NCBI RefSeq assembly: GCF_030867095.1
Contig: NC_081827.1
Span: 212,407,310 to 212,471,309, forward strand
Reading direction: 5' to 3'
From: Alligator mississippiensis
Taxonomy: Eukaryota > Chordata > Crocodylia > Alligatoridae
DNA: 64,000 nt
A program made the translations under genes and the position numbers. Positions 48,695 through 60,660 of this stretch are shown in pieces (the first letter of the stretch is position 1; every line of letters begins with the position of its first letter). The notes beneath the pieces are model-generated. The model was not told the DNA's origin. It did no database searches and worked only from the letters and a program-made list of their open reading frames with translations.

Positions 48695-49374
48695 TGTCCC
48701 AATTTATATTTGAAAATCTGCAATCTGCCTTTGTACAACTTGTGGTCTTTATCCTGAAGTGTTCCCTTCTGCCCAGGATGGCAGTAACAAGGGCCAATTC
48801 AATTTGGGAATTTTATACATATTTTCTCTCTTGGCTCAAGCTCCCACACGGAAGCCTGGAAAAATAAAAGCTATCGGAAGTGTTCCAATGTGAACAAACT
48901 TCCCAGTTCTTATTGAAGGGGAAGGTAAATGAGACAATAACAATCTTGGAAATCAGTAGCTTACCCCAACCAGCTATTAACAGTTTATCACAGTTGAAAC
49001 GTCTGTCTTAATCCCACACAGGATGAACTTGGTATGCAGTGTAGCTACTTACCCAAGCTTTCCCTTTGCTCCACTGTTGCTGTTGCTTCTCCTCACTAGC
49101 ATGGCTGCACTTCTCTTTCAGACAGGGACACACCTCAGGAATCTTCAAAAAAAAAAAAAGTCCACAAAGTGGAGAATCCTTGCCTTCCCTCCTGCTCTGT
49201 GCTCAGAAGCACATCCCCTCCCCATCTTTTTCACCCTCTTCCCTGCCTGGTATTTGCTACTTTCCCTGCTGGGGGCTGGGAAGACTCCAACTGGGCTACA
49301 CAGCGACTGGGTTCTGAAGCTTCCCTACCCCTGGACAGCAGCGGTGAATGGGGAGAGGGAGGGATGAAGACTTC
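48695..49374. other. No gene; unique DNA
   Basis: Nothing recognisable. A poly(A)-like run lies at 49148-49160. Confidence 0.4.
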
Positions 49375-50315
49375 CAGGGTTGAGGACTGCACCATTTCTT
49401 TGGGAACTCTATTCCAGATTCTGCTCACCCTTACTGTAAAGAAGTTCTTCCTTACAGCCAACCTGAAACCATCCTCTAACAATTTATGGCCATTGCTCCT
49501 TGAACTTCCCTGGGGCACCCAAGTGAACAGTTTTTCACCTAGCTCCTGATATTCACCCCTTACATACTTATAGATGGCCACCAAGTCCCCCCTCAGTCTT
49601 CTCTTTCTCAGGTTGAACAGTCCCAGATCCCTTAGTCTTTCCTCATAAGGTTTGTCGTCCAAGCCCTTAATGATTCTTGTGGCCCTTCTTTGGACCCTTT
49701 CAAGATTCTCCATATCTTGTTTGAAGTGCAGCGCCCAGAACTGGACACAGTACTCCAGGTGGGGTCTCACCAGCGCTGGGTAGAGAGGAAGTATTACTTC
49801 CTTACTCCTGCTTACGATGCATCCCAGTATGCTGTTAGCTCTGTTGACTGTAGCATTGCACTGGCAGCTCATGTTCATCCTGTGATCAACCATAATCCCA
49901 AAATCCCTATTTAGCCATTGTGCTGGCCAGGACATCTCCTTGTCGCTGGTTACTTTTCCCTAGGTGAAGCACTCTGCATTTATCCTTACTGAACTGAATC
50001 CTGTTCTGTTCTACCCACCTTTCCAGCTTGTCCAGGTTCACTTGGAGCCGCATCCTATTCCCTAGCGTGACCATTTTTCCCCATAACTTAGTATCGTCCA
50101 GAAACTTGGTCAGCATGCTTTCCACATCCCCAACTAAATCGTTGATAAGATATTGAACAGCACAGGGCCAAGAACCAAACCCTCTGGTACACCACTGGCC
50201 ACCTCCCACCAAGATGATACAGACCCGTCCACTAACATTCTCTGGGTTCAACCCCTTAGCCAGTTCCCAACCCACCTGATCATGGATTCTGCTAGCCCAC
50301 AATTCCTGTTTTTTT
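49375..50315 (-). mobile_element. CR1 LINE, longer pol fragment
   Basis: The minus strand encodes the second half of CR1 RT: FLDDTKLWG (FADD-type box, about 50105-50080), LDKLERWVEQNRIQFSKDKC, VRPHLEYCVQFWALHFKQD, LERVQRRATRIIKGL, LRDLGLFNLRKRRLRGDL and [17 protein letters not shown] 234-codon frame remains open. The copy is 5'-truncated at about 50315 and lacks the 3' UTR. Confidence 0.9.
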
Positions 50316-53054
50316 ATGGGAGTGTCATGGGATACTGTTATAAAAAATTAAAGTTTGTTAAAGTTTGTTTAGGTGCTATCAATGACAGTGCCAGAGAGGT
50401 TTTCATAAAGTATGGGAAGTAGGAGATGGCATCAGGGAACATAAAGTGGATAAAAACAAATACTGAATTACTACTTCTTCTGTGAGCACTTTCCGGTTTG
50501 TACAGTGAATGGGGGAAAGAATAACATGAAGCAGATACAGGCATAGATGAATTACATTTGCTCAGTCAATCTTAATTTTGGTATTTCCTAACATTTTAAG
50601 GTTTAGTTTTGCTACCTCAAAGTTCATTCAGTGTATAATATGTAAATAATTATAATACACCTATTGAGTTCCAGGTATTACCTACATGGTTTTCAGCAAG
50701 TTAATGATGTCTGGCTCTGTCATTTTTGTTTGACTGGTGTTCATTGTTTCAGTTTGCATCTAGTTAAGGAGGATTTTATCTAGTACAGAGGCAGAGAGAT
50801 CACTTATATATTTTGATAGATTTCAGGAAATCTTTCTTTCATGCTATTAATTATATTTAAACTGGCTGAATGTTTATTATAATGAGAAACATGCCATTTC
50901 CAGGTTTTTAGCAAACCTCACAATATATTCAGTATTTGCTTTGGGGTTTGGATCTAAAAGTACAGGAAAACAGCCAAAAAATGTATAAATTCCTTCTTTG
51001 ACAAACTCAATAGAAAATGTGTCTATAAACTTGCCTTGCACAAAACTTTGCATTCATATTTATGTAAAACTGCACTTGTAAATAATGGATAACTTTTAAA
51101 GCTCATCATAAAGATGCCAGATGTAAGAAAATGTATATGGGAATCTAAGTTACAGCAGTCATAGAACTCTGATTTTCATGTATGTATATTGATTATTGCT
51201 ATTAAAAATCAATATAAATTAAGTAAAGTTCATGTGTCCGATATAGTCATTTAAAGACTACTTTTCTTAATGTGATGCTGACTGGGGCACCTATGTATTT
51301 GCATGACTATCATAAAATACTCTGGGTTTGACTTTCCAATAAAAAAAATCCATGGAAGCCACAGCTTCAGTTGTAATTGTAGGTGCTGAACACTTCCTGA
51401 AATGCTTTAATTGACTTGACTGCCAGTTTTGTTCCAGTGAGGACTGTGGGATCTGGTTCCAGCTCTCTGGAATCTACAGGATATATGTTATAGTTGTTTA
51501 CCAATTCCCTGCAACAACCATTTGAGCTTATAAGGGAAAACAATAGTCTGTTTTTACCCTACTTTGCAAAGTATGTAGAAGTGGCAGAAATGTAAACATA
51601 TTTTGTATATTTGACTGGATTTTTTTTCCTCTCTTTTCTTTTTTTTTGGTGTATTATGTGTTTCTTCTGTAAACAGGTTTTAGATGGCAAACTCACTCAT
51701 AGTATGTAATACATACCATAACAACAGAAAAAACAACAGAAAAACAGTATGATTTTTATCTTAAAATGTAGCCCTGTGGTTTCTTCTTAAGCAAAACTCA
51801 CTAACAGAGACTTTGCCTCCTACAAAGTAAGCTCTTATCTGACTCTCTACTTTTGGGTCGTGTCTTTTATTTATAGCCCTGGTTGTGCAAGAAAGGTTTA
51901 CTGGCTTAATTAAATGTATAGGTGATGTAGCTGAACTGGTGCAAACCCCTACTCTAAGGTACTTGAATTAGTTCAATGCTTGTCACTAACTTAAGTTCAG
52001 TAAACTGGGACTCGCAAGTAAAATGTGGGGTTCCCTAAGAGCCAGGCCTCTTGGTGGAACATCTATATGAAGAAGGAACACAAAATTAAGCAGAAGCATC
52101 CAGCAAAGAGAGGGTTAATTACTTTTGACAACCTTTACTAAAAATACTGACATGAAACTCACAACAGCAGCTAAGAAATGTAAACATAAGCTCAAGATGA
52201 TGAAAACTAATTAGCTAAGCCTTTTGGAATCAAATCTTATGTGATTTGATTATATAATCAAGAAAGGAAACTGCATGTTTAGACTACATGCACTTCCAGT
52301 AACATAGTAATGAATCACAGCACATCATTTTCAGTGCTTTCTGACCCAGTGGAACATGTACGGGTTTCATTTAATTTAATTTTATTTTAATAACTAATAG
52401 TTGATTATGTATGATGATATTTTAATAGATATTAAGAGATCACTTGAGTAATGAAATATGAATGAAAGATCACAGGTGAGATAGGGTTTTTATACCTAGC
52501 GAAGCAGAGATAGTTATAATTCTGCCTGAGGTATTATATGCAGACATTTTTACTTTTACTGTCAAAAAGCCCACTGTTGGAAGCCCTTCAGTTGAAGGCA
52601 ATAGGAACCCCATACAGTAGGACTGATTCAATTCCAACCAAAATGAGAGAAAAGCATTGTTAGTATTATTCATTCCCTAGGTTCGTGGTATGTACCATTA
52701 CATGCACAGAACATGGCAGGCTATACATTGCCAAATCATTGCATTTGTTTCTGTGTGTTGCTCAGACATGGAGACTATAATCCTATTTACATTGTTTTTA
52801 TACCAATCTAAATTCCGTAGATTTACATCAAGTTACACTGGAGAGAAGTAAAGTTCACAGAATCTTATTTATTGTCTAAAGGTTTGCCTCTGTGACAATG
52901 TTGACAATGTTCAGAACCCCACAGGATCCAGTTCTGAGTTTGATTTTGCTGTTAGTTCAAATGTATACTTCAAGAAACTGAAGAACCTTGTACCATTGCA
53001 GAGGCAACCAACATTTTTTAATAAATGTAGCCAAAGAGGTTTGTTCCCCTCCTT
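50316..53054. other. No gene; unique AT-rich DNA
   Basis: Long, apparently single-copy interval. The small frame at 52470-52673 resembles nothing. Confidence 0.4.
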
Positions 53055-53130
53055 TTATCTAGTAGTTCAGGAGTTGGAGCACTGACATTGTCAGGGACTC
53101 AGGTGCAAGTCCTTCTTCTTTATCCAGTGA
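53055..53130 (+). repeat. tRNA-derived SINE remnant 1
   Basis: An A-box-like TAGTAGTTCAGGAGT (53060) and a B-box-like AGGTGCAAGTCC (53101-53112) are spaced as in a pol III promoter. Confidence 0.4.
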
Positions 53131-53224
53131 TTCAAGCCCACATCTTTCTAGAGGTCTGATCATTAGCCTATCTGCTATTTCATGGCCGAGGAAATCTCTC
53201 CATTATGGAACAGGCACTGAATAA

Positions 53225-53310
53225 AATACAGAAATAGTCACTGGGGCAGGGACTGGGACCCAGATCTCTCACATTCTAGGATAGGGCCTTAACCACTTGA
53301 CTAGAGAGTT
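53225..53310 (-). repeat. tRNA-derived SINE remnant 2
   Basis: On the minus strand CTAGTCAAGTGGTTAAGGC (A box, about 53310-53290) is followed by GAGATCTGGGTCCC (decayed B box, 53270-53255). Confidence 0.45.
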
Positions 53311-53419
53311 GTTCTTTTTAACTGTTCCTCTTTTTGGCCCCATAAATTGTAAATGTTTTCCTGAACAGCGGAATGATTTCAAAAGGAGAGGTGGAGAATC
53401 TAGGAGGGCTCCAGTCTAG

Positions 53420-53495
53420 GGCAATCGATAGCCTGGTGGTTAGGGTCTACCTTAGAGAAGTTAGAGGTGCAGGTTTGAACCCCCTCAGAGAGTGG
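53420..53495 (+). repeat. tRNA-derived SINE remnant 3
   Basis: TAGCCTGGTGGTTAG (A box, 53429-53443) and GGTTTGAACCC (B box, 53472-53482) are clear. The segment lacks a complete tRNA fold, so it is called a SINE or MIR-like remnant. Confidence 0.5.
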
Positions 53496-53792
53496 AGCTG
53501 GATCTGGGTCTTCCATATTATGAGTGAACAGTTTAATCACTTACCTCTTGTATAAGATGGGGCAAGACAATTGTTTTCTTCCTTCTGTGCATTAAAAATA
53601 ATCTGCTCAGCTTCTGAAAGAACGGGCTTAAGTGTCAATCTTCAGACAAAGGATCAGGATATTGTATCAGAACTAAGATCCAGCAAATGGTTTCCGAGAG
53701 TTGGTCCATGTAAGGAAGTTACTGAAAAATAAGCAACTCTACACTGACACCTAGAGTGGACAGAATGGACACACTTATTGCACCACATAGTA

Positions 53793-54847
53793 CAGGGGTT
53801 TTCAACCTTTTTTAACAAGTGTACCCGTTCTGTCTCAAAGTTTCAGCTCATGTTGTACCCCTCTATTTTTTTTCTTGTTTTTAATGTTACCAATTATGTG
53901 ATATAAGGCAGGCTACACTAGTTAACATTAAATACATTATTAATATATGCAGCCTCCAGCTGCTAAGTCCATTGGGGGAGGGAAGGGGCGGTGCAGGGGC
54001 AGATTGAGGCCACCACGGCGAGAGAGGGGGTGGGGGTGGGGCTGGGGCTGGGGCAGGTGCTGCACAGCCAGGGTGGAGTGCAGGACGGAGCTGTGAGCGG
54101 CTCATCTGAGGGGTGCAGTGGAGGGCAGCTCCTGCCGCTGTATGCATCCCAGGAGGGCATGGGGGGGCATGTGCCGCCAAATCTGTGGGCGGGGCAAGGC
54201 AGGATGCCTTTGCAGGCAGGGCTACGCCAGACTCTTCCTGACAGGGGGCTGGGTGGGCCAGCCCGCATTTGGGGCAAACAGTGGCAGTGCTGGCAGGGGG
54301 CTATAGGAGGAGCTGCAGCGACTCCAGAATTCACCGTAGCTCCCCCAAACCTCCTCCCAGCACTGCTGCCACCCACCCCAAATGCAGCCTGGCCCAACAC
54401 CCCCACCAGGAACAGCCTGCTACTGTCCCAGCCCCAGCCTGCAGCGGCATCCTGCCCTTGCCCTGTGCACAGATCTGGGGGCGTACACCCCCATGCCCTC
54501 CCGGGATGAGCATAGTGATGGGAGCCGCCCAACCCCCCTCGCATGGCTCAGTACCATGCCCTGCCCCAGCTGGACAGCCCCTGCCCTAGCCCCACTCCTT
54601 CCCCCACCGCTAGGGCCTCAATCTGACCCCCCCCCAATGCCCCTTCCTTCATGACAGACTTACCAGCCGGACCCGGTTGCTCTCCAGCTGCTGGGCTGTT
54701 CTCTTGGCTGCCCGCGTGCTGTGCTGCGGCTTCGCGCACACACGCAGCATTTATCGGCCACATTATCAGCCATATCAGTTGTGCACACCCCCTACAACCT
54801 TTTTAAGTACTCCTAGGGGTATGCATAACCCTGGTTGACAACCACTG
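53793..54847. mobile_element. hAT (Charlie-type) foldback element
   Basis: It starts CAGGGGTTTTCAACC and ends GGTTGACAACCACTG. Flanks ACATAGTAC and ACAGTAC look like a decayed duplication. Nearly the entire interior is one palindrome: left arm about 53970-54310, right arm about 54320-54655, meeting near 54315. Paired landmarks include GGGGCAGATTGAGGCC against GGGCCTCAATCTGACCCC, and CAGGAGGGCATGGGGGG against CCCCCATGCCCTCCCGGG. No transposase. Confidence 0.85.
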
Positions 54848-55951
54848 ACAGTACACTGTAAAAAGAGAACCCTAAAAGAACATTAGCTGGATTTCTTCTG
54901 TTATGGGAAATAATTAGTTACTACTTTCCAAATACAGAAACAACTGGTTCCATCTGTGCAAGAAGCCTTTTGATAGCAGCAGGTTTGTAAAAGGATAACT
55001 GACTTGAAGACATTAGGGTTGCACAGGTGTCAGTGATGGCCTAATTCACCTTGTCAACCTTCATTACAGGTGATAAGGCATGGGAAAGAAATAGCTCAAT
55101 TTCTAGGTTGCTATTTTTAGAGACAGAATATACTTGTACTTTAATGTAACAAAAAGTAATTGAGAATTAAAACGTACTGAAATTTGGATTTTGTTACATG
55201 CCTTAAAATTTTGCACACTTTTGACTCTGATCTTAAAATATCCTCTTTCTGGAGTGATATGAAAAACTGGTTGTGTCTTTATTGTGGTTCTCCTTAATTT
55301 GTGTAATAACTGACATGTGATTGTAGTTGTCAGACTTTTGTACCTATTGTGGGTGTTGTTTATGGCTGTTACATGTACTGTAACTTAATAAGTAAAGTTC
55401 CAAATGTGTGTTGCTCCATTGCTTGCAGACCTAAAACACCCACTGGCAGCAATAGGCTTGGATGTGGTTGAAATGTTGGACTGAGTCACAAGATATTTTT
55501 GCCTCTATGACGAGTGAAAGTAGAGAAGAGGAAGAACACAGCTGGGCAGAGAATGCTATGAAATTATGCTAGAGTCTTTGCTAGGCCCCAATTTCCTTGG
55601 AGAATATTCTGGTGTACCCAGTAACAAAGTACTAAATTCTGAACACAGTTCTTTCTTTGAGCATTATTTTTCAAGAAATCTTAAGAGACTAATTTCCTAA
55701 TTCAGGGCTATCCAGATTTAAGTAGACAGGGACAATAGGCTCATCACTCACATGCTATATGCTGCACAGGCTACATGCGGTACTGTGTTTTTTAGAGATG
55801 CTTAAGTGTAGCCACAAAGTTTGCACCTACGAAAAGTTGTAGGAATCAGAATTAGCATCTTATGTTGTAGACTCTTTGAGACAAGGGCTGTATTTTCATG
55901 TTGTGTGTGCATGACTGTAATAGAGAGCCTGGGACTCTCTGTTGCTTTGGC
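54848..55951. other. No gene; unique AT-rich DNA
   Basis: Nothing recognisable was found. Confidence 0.4.
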
Positions 55952-57009
55952 TAGGGACAGACATCCAAAAAGCCTGAGCCTGAATTGATTCAATCTTTGC
56001 AGGTTAGTCTAACTTGGCTAGGCTAAATCTATTTGTAACTGCACAGACATCCCAGACATGCAGGCACGTGCCTGCAGTGGCTCAGGCTAGAAGCCGGGGG
56101 GTGGGGGGTGCTAGAACAACCCTCCTTTCCCTTACACAGTGCTGAGTTGAGGGGGGCATGGCTGGGCCCCGGCAGGATGCTGTCATTAGGTCTGCCTGCA
56201 CCATCCCAGGCTTTTCCCCACTCGCTGCTAAAAGGACAAGAGTGTTGCCAGGCCACAGCCCTGGGCTAGCACTTTGAGGCAAGCAGAGGGGTGGGGTGTA
56301 GTGCATTCATCTGTTGATGATACAGAGCTTTTCAGTCTCCCTCCCTGCTTCTTTATACTGTCTGCAGCAAACTGACAGGTGAGCAAGCCAGCAGGGGGCT
56401 GATGACAGTGTTTATCACCCCACCAGCAAAACAGTAGCTTCTCTCAGCTGTTCTTAAACAGCTTTTTCCAGGGAAAGAAGGTGGGACCTTACCAGCTGAC
56501 CTGTTGATTAGCTCCAAAAAGCCCCAAGCAGACATTGTCCTGTCCATCCCCATGAAACTGGAGACACACATACAGACAACTCTCAGCATTAGCTCACATA
56601 CCACATGCCTGGGGTTCAGGGGACTGGGGTCTGTGTTGTGGGAGATTGGGAGGGGGATCCCTACTTGAGCAGCGAGGGGGGCTGGGGCAGGGGGAAGCCA
56701 GGCAGACCCTGCTGTATGTGCAGTCTCTGCCAGAGCTCTGGCCAGGGAGCAGGTGGGCAGGGCCAGCTCTGCTGTGGAGCAGAAAGCCCCACCCAGTCCA
56801 GAGAGCATGCCAGGATGCTGGGGAAGTCTGATTTATCTTAAGCCAGCAAGAGGTCTGGGACAGACAGTGCATACACCAGTTTGAGCTAAATCAGTTAAGT
56901 CTGATAAGCCGTTTTCAAACTGGTTAATGTGCACTGAATGTCTGTTCTTTTACAGGTTTAGATCAGTTTCTGATAACTTAAACTGATGTATGTGTAATGT
57001 TTGTCCCTA
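55952..57009. mobile_element. About 1-kb hAT-like element, copy 2
   Basis: Same family and orientation as 46163-47106. It starts TAGGGACAGACATCC and ends ATGTTTGTCCCTA. Flanks GCTTTGGC (55944-55951) and GCTTTGAA (57010-57017) match at 6 of 8, supporting a hAT-size duplication. Non-coding. Confidence 0.8.
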
Positions 57010-58070
57010 GCTTTGAAGAGAGAAGGAGCCTAGGGAGAGCCCTGAAGGGGAAACAGGGCACAGCAGCAACTGGGTGGCCAGGGAGCCCAGTTAATGAGCC
57101 TAATCTGACAGCACCTGCAGCCAAACCTCTGGAAAGGAGCAGGGACTGGGAGAGATATAAGCCAGGGCCAGAGCCAGAGCAGGCACACTGGCCTGGGAGA
57201 CTAAAGAGGGAAGAACTCAGCCATGAGGTGCCTGTTGCTGAGAGGCAGACTGAGCATGCTATGCCTGGAGAGAGAAGCAAAGGGCTGAAGGCTAGCAGCC
57301 GATGGCTCTCAGCCAACAAAGGCGTATGGTTGGGTAGGAGTTGTGGTATATAACCAGGAGGCTAGAGGTTTAGTTATAGCCAGAGGGCTTTGGTTACAGT
57401 TTGTTCTGGTGGTTTGGGTTTGGGACTACTAGGGGTTGGAGGAGGTCCCAATGGTGCCTGAGGGCACACCAGTGTCCTGAGTCCACCAGAGGTTAGGAGC
57501 CAAGAGCACAAAGTGAGCTGTGGCCTGAAAGCAGGCAGTAACCAAGAGAGAAGAAAGACTGAGCCAAAGTAGGCTTAGAGCCCAGAGCAGGGCGGAGGCA
57601 GAGTCAGGGGGCTGAGAAGGACTGAGACCGGAGACAAGTGGCTCAGGATCCAAGGAAGAGAGAGAGAAGCTGGGACCCAAAAGCTCAGTTCAGTACAGTG
57701 GACTGGACATAGAGGGCTCAGGAAGACAAAAGGGGCGGAGACCAACAAGGCCAAGGCCCCAACATTGGAATGATTGACGTAACAACCATTAAGGCTGTAA
57801 GTGTCCTAGGGTGGCACAGGTCGCAAGGAGGACTCACTGTGCCAGAGAGGGGCAGACTTGAGACTAGAACAGGGGCCGGAAGGGTCCTGTGCGCAGTTAG
57901 AAGAACTGGGGTTCACTTTAGGACCTTTAGGCAGCCTCCCTCCCAACAAAACAATTACATCAAAGATGTGGTGGGCAAGTAAGGAGGGGAAGGCACCCTA
58001 GAGTTGGAGCCAGACCAGGATTGTGAGCCACTAGAGGGCATCGCAACTGCCCCTGAAACACGAACTTGCT
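57010..58070 (+). mobile_element. LTR-like repeat (unclassified)
   Basis: AGTTAATGAGCCTAATC, a TATA-like GATATAAG (57154-57161), and a long purine-rich leader full of GAGAG, CAGAG and GGGAG match the general look of reptile Gypsy-type LTRs. I could not fix TG...CA ends or a target repeat, so the call is tentative. Confidence 0.4.
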
Positions 58071-58983
58071 ACAATGATGTTTAGCACATTGTGGTCTCAA
58101 TCCAAATACTTCTAGGTGGTCTAGTAACAGAAATATTTAATGTTAGTATCTGACTACCTGAATTGTGAGTATTGTCGTGTTGTTATTCATCTAGATATCA
58201 TCATTTGCATTTGCAAGCAAAAAAGTGCACAATCAGAAGCTTTTCTTAAGAAGCAGATCCTTAGAATATATGCTAGTCTCCATGATCAAAATAACCAGCA
58301 CCAGCTGGACTTTGAGTGTGTGTGTGTGTGATTTCTTTTGCTCTAAAACATGTATGAACTCAGTGCAGATATTCAGAGTTCCATGGCTGATATGTTTTGA
58401 CTGGGCTTTTGTAAGCATAAAATGTCTTTTGAATTCTATACAATGGATACCTAAAATTATTTTTTTAATGATACACATTTAAACATGTCTGTGCTTAGGT
58501 AGGAATCAGGCTAACATTACAAAATACAGAAAGAGAATAAATACTAAGTTAAGTAATATATTGCCTTTCAAATGTTTATACCATTTAAAAAGGAAAAAAA
58601 TGTGGAAAATTTCCTCTTGTATCTAATGACTTTATAGTCTCCAAGATACACATGGGAGCTGAACCAGTTCCAGAGAAAAACCTCAGGAATGCAAACATTT
58701 CACCAAATACAAAACAGTCCTGATTTTCACTTTCAAGAATTGTGTTATTGCAGTATCCCTAAATTACCAAAAAGATGGAAAATATCTAGGTCCAGAAGGA
58801 GTAATGTGGACCAATGGAAATATTTTACTGAGGTGCAAGGAAGGCTAGTTTTATTGTTCAACAAGGCCTACAGCCTGATGCGATGTGCAGAAGGAAAAAA
58901 ATCAAGGAAATATAGAAGTGGATTCTGCTTTCCATTACACCAGTGTAAGTCTGGAGTAATTGATTTCACTGCAGTTACTTTAG
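58071..58983. other. No gene; AT-rich unique DNA
   Basis: Contains a short GT microsatellite at 58315-58330 and nothing else recognisable. Confidence 0.4.
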
Positions 58984-59480
58984 CCATCAGGGAGCTCGGG
59001 CCCTCCTGGCACAGCCCCCCCCGTGGTGCAGGGAAGCGTGGCTCAGCCCCAGCTGCCTGGCACCCGGCGCTGCCTATGCCCCATCGTAGGGGCCTGGCCT
59101 GGCTTGGCATGGAACCGTACATCTTCGGGCAGCTCTGAGCCACTTGGGCTGTCACCTGGAGCCCAGCACCACTTGCAGGGACTGTGTGTTGCACCAGGTC
59201 GGGTCCTGCATGCACAGACCCCACCTGCCATTGGGCCAGGCCAGTTCCATGGAGGCAGGATCCTGCTTGGTGCAACACATGGTCCCTGTGAGCAGCGCTG
59301 AGTGGTGAGCAACAGCCTGAGTGGCCCAGAGCTTCTTGAATGCTCGTGGCCCTGCGCCAAGCCGGGCTGGACCCATACTATGTGGCACAGGCTGCACTGG
59401 GTGCCAGGTAGCTGGGGCCCAGCCACACTGCCCCATGCCGCAGGGGGGCTGCACCAGAAGGGCCCTGAGTGCCCCAATGA
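58984..59480. repeat. Long palindrome, arms of about 230 bp
   Basis: Left arm 58984-59214 and right arm 59250-59480 are inverted copies around a 35-base loop. Paired phrases include GGGCCCTCCTGG, CCCCAGCTGCCTGGCACCC, TGTGTTGCACCA and GGGTCCTGCATG with their complements. By eye about three quarters of positions pair. No terminal repeats or target duplications were found. Confidence 0.8.
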
Positions 59481-59489
59481 CCACTGCTG

Positions 59490-59860
59490 CTGCGCAAGGG
59501 GCTGTGGGCCATGCACAGGGGGCCGTGTGCCCTGTGGGGAGGCATGTGGACACTGTAGGGGGCATATGGGCCCTGTGGGGAGGGCTGTGGCTCTGTGGAG
59601 GGAGCTGTGGGCCCTGTGGGGAAGAGGGGGCAGTCTGTGTGCTATACGGGGGGCTGCACTGTGGGGGGCAGGGGATCAGCCCCTCTTGAACAGCCCCCCC
59701 ACACCCACAATCCACCCACAACACCAGGCCACTCCCACAAACCCCTCACCCACATACCCAGCCACAAATCCCCGTTCAAGCCCCATACCCCCACCAATCT
59801 CACCTCCACAAACCGTACACCCACCCGCAAACTACTCCAACCCCCCTTCCAAATTGCTTT
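59490..59860. repeat. G-rich minisatellite followed by C/A-rich tract
   Basis: About 59500-59640 repeats GGCCCTGTGGGGAGGGCTGT-type units of 25-30 bases. About 59690-59840 is CCCACAC/CCACAA low-complexity DNA. Large frames here are artefacts. Confidence 0.65.
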
Positions 59861-60356
59861 ACACTTGTAAATATATCAATAAAACATTGCCCAACTGATC
59901 TCTCTGGTTATAGTGGTGTTTCATTTTAATAGCGGAAGAACACTATTTGGGGTATTTTGATGAGAGAATTTTGGGTTTTTGTCAGAGTATTTGCAGTTCT
60001 TAAACAGGGAACACCAGGATCTCTGCTGGTGAGACAAGTGGCAAGACCCATGCAGAGGAGCCTGTCCAGGGCCAGCACTGGGGATCCAGCTGGAGGGCAG
60101 ACAAGGTGGCTGACCTTTTGGCCATTTGGGGCCAAGAGGACATGTTTTGACAGTTCAGAGCAGGCCAGCACAAGGAGCACATCTGCTGGGCGATAGCTGC
60201 CCAGATGGCAGAGCAGGGGCACCCCATCTGGGTCTGGCAGGGCCGCAGGTCCAAGGGGACAGATGCTGTTGCAGGTTGCAGCAGGTCACAGACAGGCAGC
60301 AGCCCCCACTGCCAAACTGCTGCAGTGGGTAGAGGGTACAGGGGCCATTCCAGGTT
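59861..60356. other. No gene; GC-rich unclassified DNA
   Basis: Probably repeat-derived, since it runs directly into the LTR-like repeat to the right. I recognise nothing specific. Confidence 0.35.
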
Positions 60357-60660
60357 AGGGCTGCTTCAGCAGTCCAGCTGGCACAAGGGGTGGTGTCCCC
60401 AGCTACCAAGTGATTGGGCCTCAGAAGCTCCTGAGGGTAAGTGGGCCTGAGCTGCTGAGGCAAGTGCAAAGCAAGTTTTTATACTGCTGTGTGGGAGGGC
60501 ATGTGGGCCCTGCGTGGGGTGCATGTGGGCCCTGTGGGTCCTCCTCCCCCTGGCTGCAGATCCGAGAAGAGCTGGGAAGGGTCATTTTGCCCCAAGTTGC
60601 ACAACTTGCCCCACACCAAAGTGCATGTCCAGGCACTGAGTGTGGCATGGGAAGGCATTT
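60357..60660 (-). repeat. Interspersed repeat with TATA box, copy B (LTR-like)
   Basis: The minus strand matches 14890-15163 and includes AGCAGTATAAAAAC and AGGAGCTTCTGAGGCCCA. This copy has about 35 extra bases of GGGCCCACATGC-type repeats before the TATA box. Confidence 0.55.

Noticed and set aside
49231-50302. The CR1 frames of 234 and 131 codons as host genes
   Set aside because: They are RT domain pieces of a truncated CR1 LINE.
53420-53495. A functional tRNA gene
   Set aside because: A and B boxes are present but the sequence does not give a full cloverleaf or a clear anticodon arm; a SINE remnant fits better.
53887-54763. Frames up to 193 codons in the palindromic hAT element
   Set aside because: Mirror-image frames of a GC-rich palindrome; not a transposase.
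57010-58070. A confident LTR call with ends
   Set aside because: The look is LTR-like but I found no matching target duplication, so it stays tentative.
59043-59898. Frames of 157-198 codons in the 59-kb palindrome and minisatellite
   Set aside because: Both strands are open because of GC content; repeated short phrases with no domain.
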